Assembly (NCBI GenBank): GCA_018725535.1
Contig: QLUS01000107.1
Coordinates: 1 to 5,333, forward strand
Source of the DNA: Bacillota bacterium
GTDB lineage: Bacteria; Bacillota; UBA994
DNA: 5,333 bases
Direction: 5' to 3'
Position 1 is the stretch's first letter; every line of letters starts with the position of its first letter. The position numbers and the translations under genes are program-made. Shown here piece by piece: positions 5,288-5,333 of the stretch. The notes under the pieces were generated by a model that was given only the letters and a program-made list of their open reading frames with translations, was not told where the DNA came from and did not search any database.

Positions 5288-5333
5288 CTGCGTGCCAGTG
5301 TTTTTTGCACCGGGCGACGATTGCTCGCGCTGG

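Overview
The window carries four protein genes, all on the minus strand: a FAD-dependent oxidoreductase (COG2509-like), glutaminyl-tRNA synthetase (glnS), adenylosuccinate synthetase (purA), and a charged helical protein of unknown function cut off by the left edge. Strong Shine-Dalgarno sequences (AGGAGGGGG, GGAGGTGA, AAGGAG), GTG and TTG starts, a sigma-A-type promoter with extended -10, and the divergent PurA type all suggest a Bacillota (Clostridia-like) chromosome of moderate GC. That placement is an inference from these features; no marker gene is present.

Layout in the direction of transcription (right to left). At 5157-5333 there is a non-coding-looking edge with GGAACGATG repeats, a GGGGACGGTTCTTTTTG tract and the likely promoter (5180-5208). 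Next come the oxidoreductase (3753-5147), a 100-base spacer, glnS (1961-3652), a 230-base spacer, purA (456-1730), a short gap with a perfect TGTACAG/CTGTACA inverted repeat and a possible -10 box, and the partial gene (1-378). The oxidoreductase, glnS and purA could be cotranscribed from the right-hand promoter, since I see no terminator between them, but the spacers are long enough that this is uncertain. The three recognised enzymes have no evident shared pathway: flavin redox chemistry, Gln-tRNA charging and AMP synthesis.

The most unusual structure lies in the two spacers around glnS. Both are built almost wholly of degenerate seven-base units. In 1803-1943 a GC dinucleotide recurs every 7 bases for about 20 units with only two one-base slips. 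In 3667-3764 there are 14 consecutive in-phase heptads that change sequence along the way. Each spacer contains a module made of GGYTRGCGGCTSAC, one or more GCT-type heptads, then an AGCGGAN array (7 or 5 perfect units). The two modules are inverted with respect to each other and flank glnS, a gene with a patchy distribution in Bacillota, most of which make Gln-tRNA through the GatCAB amidotransferase. Whether this marks an inserted cassette, a genome-wide repeat family, or a structured mRNA cannot be decided from the window alone.
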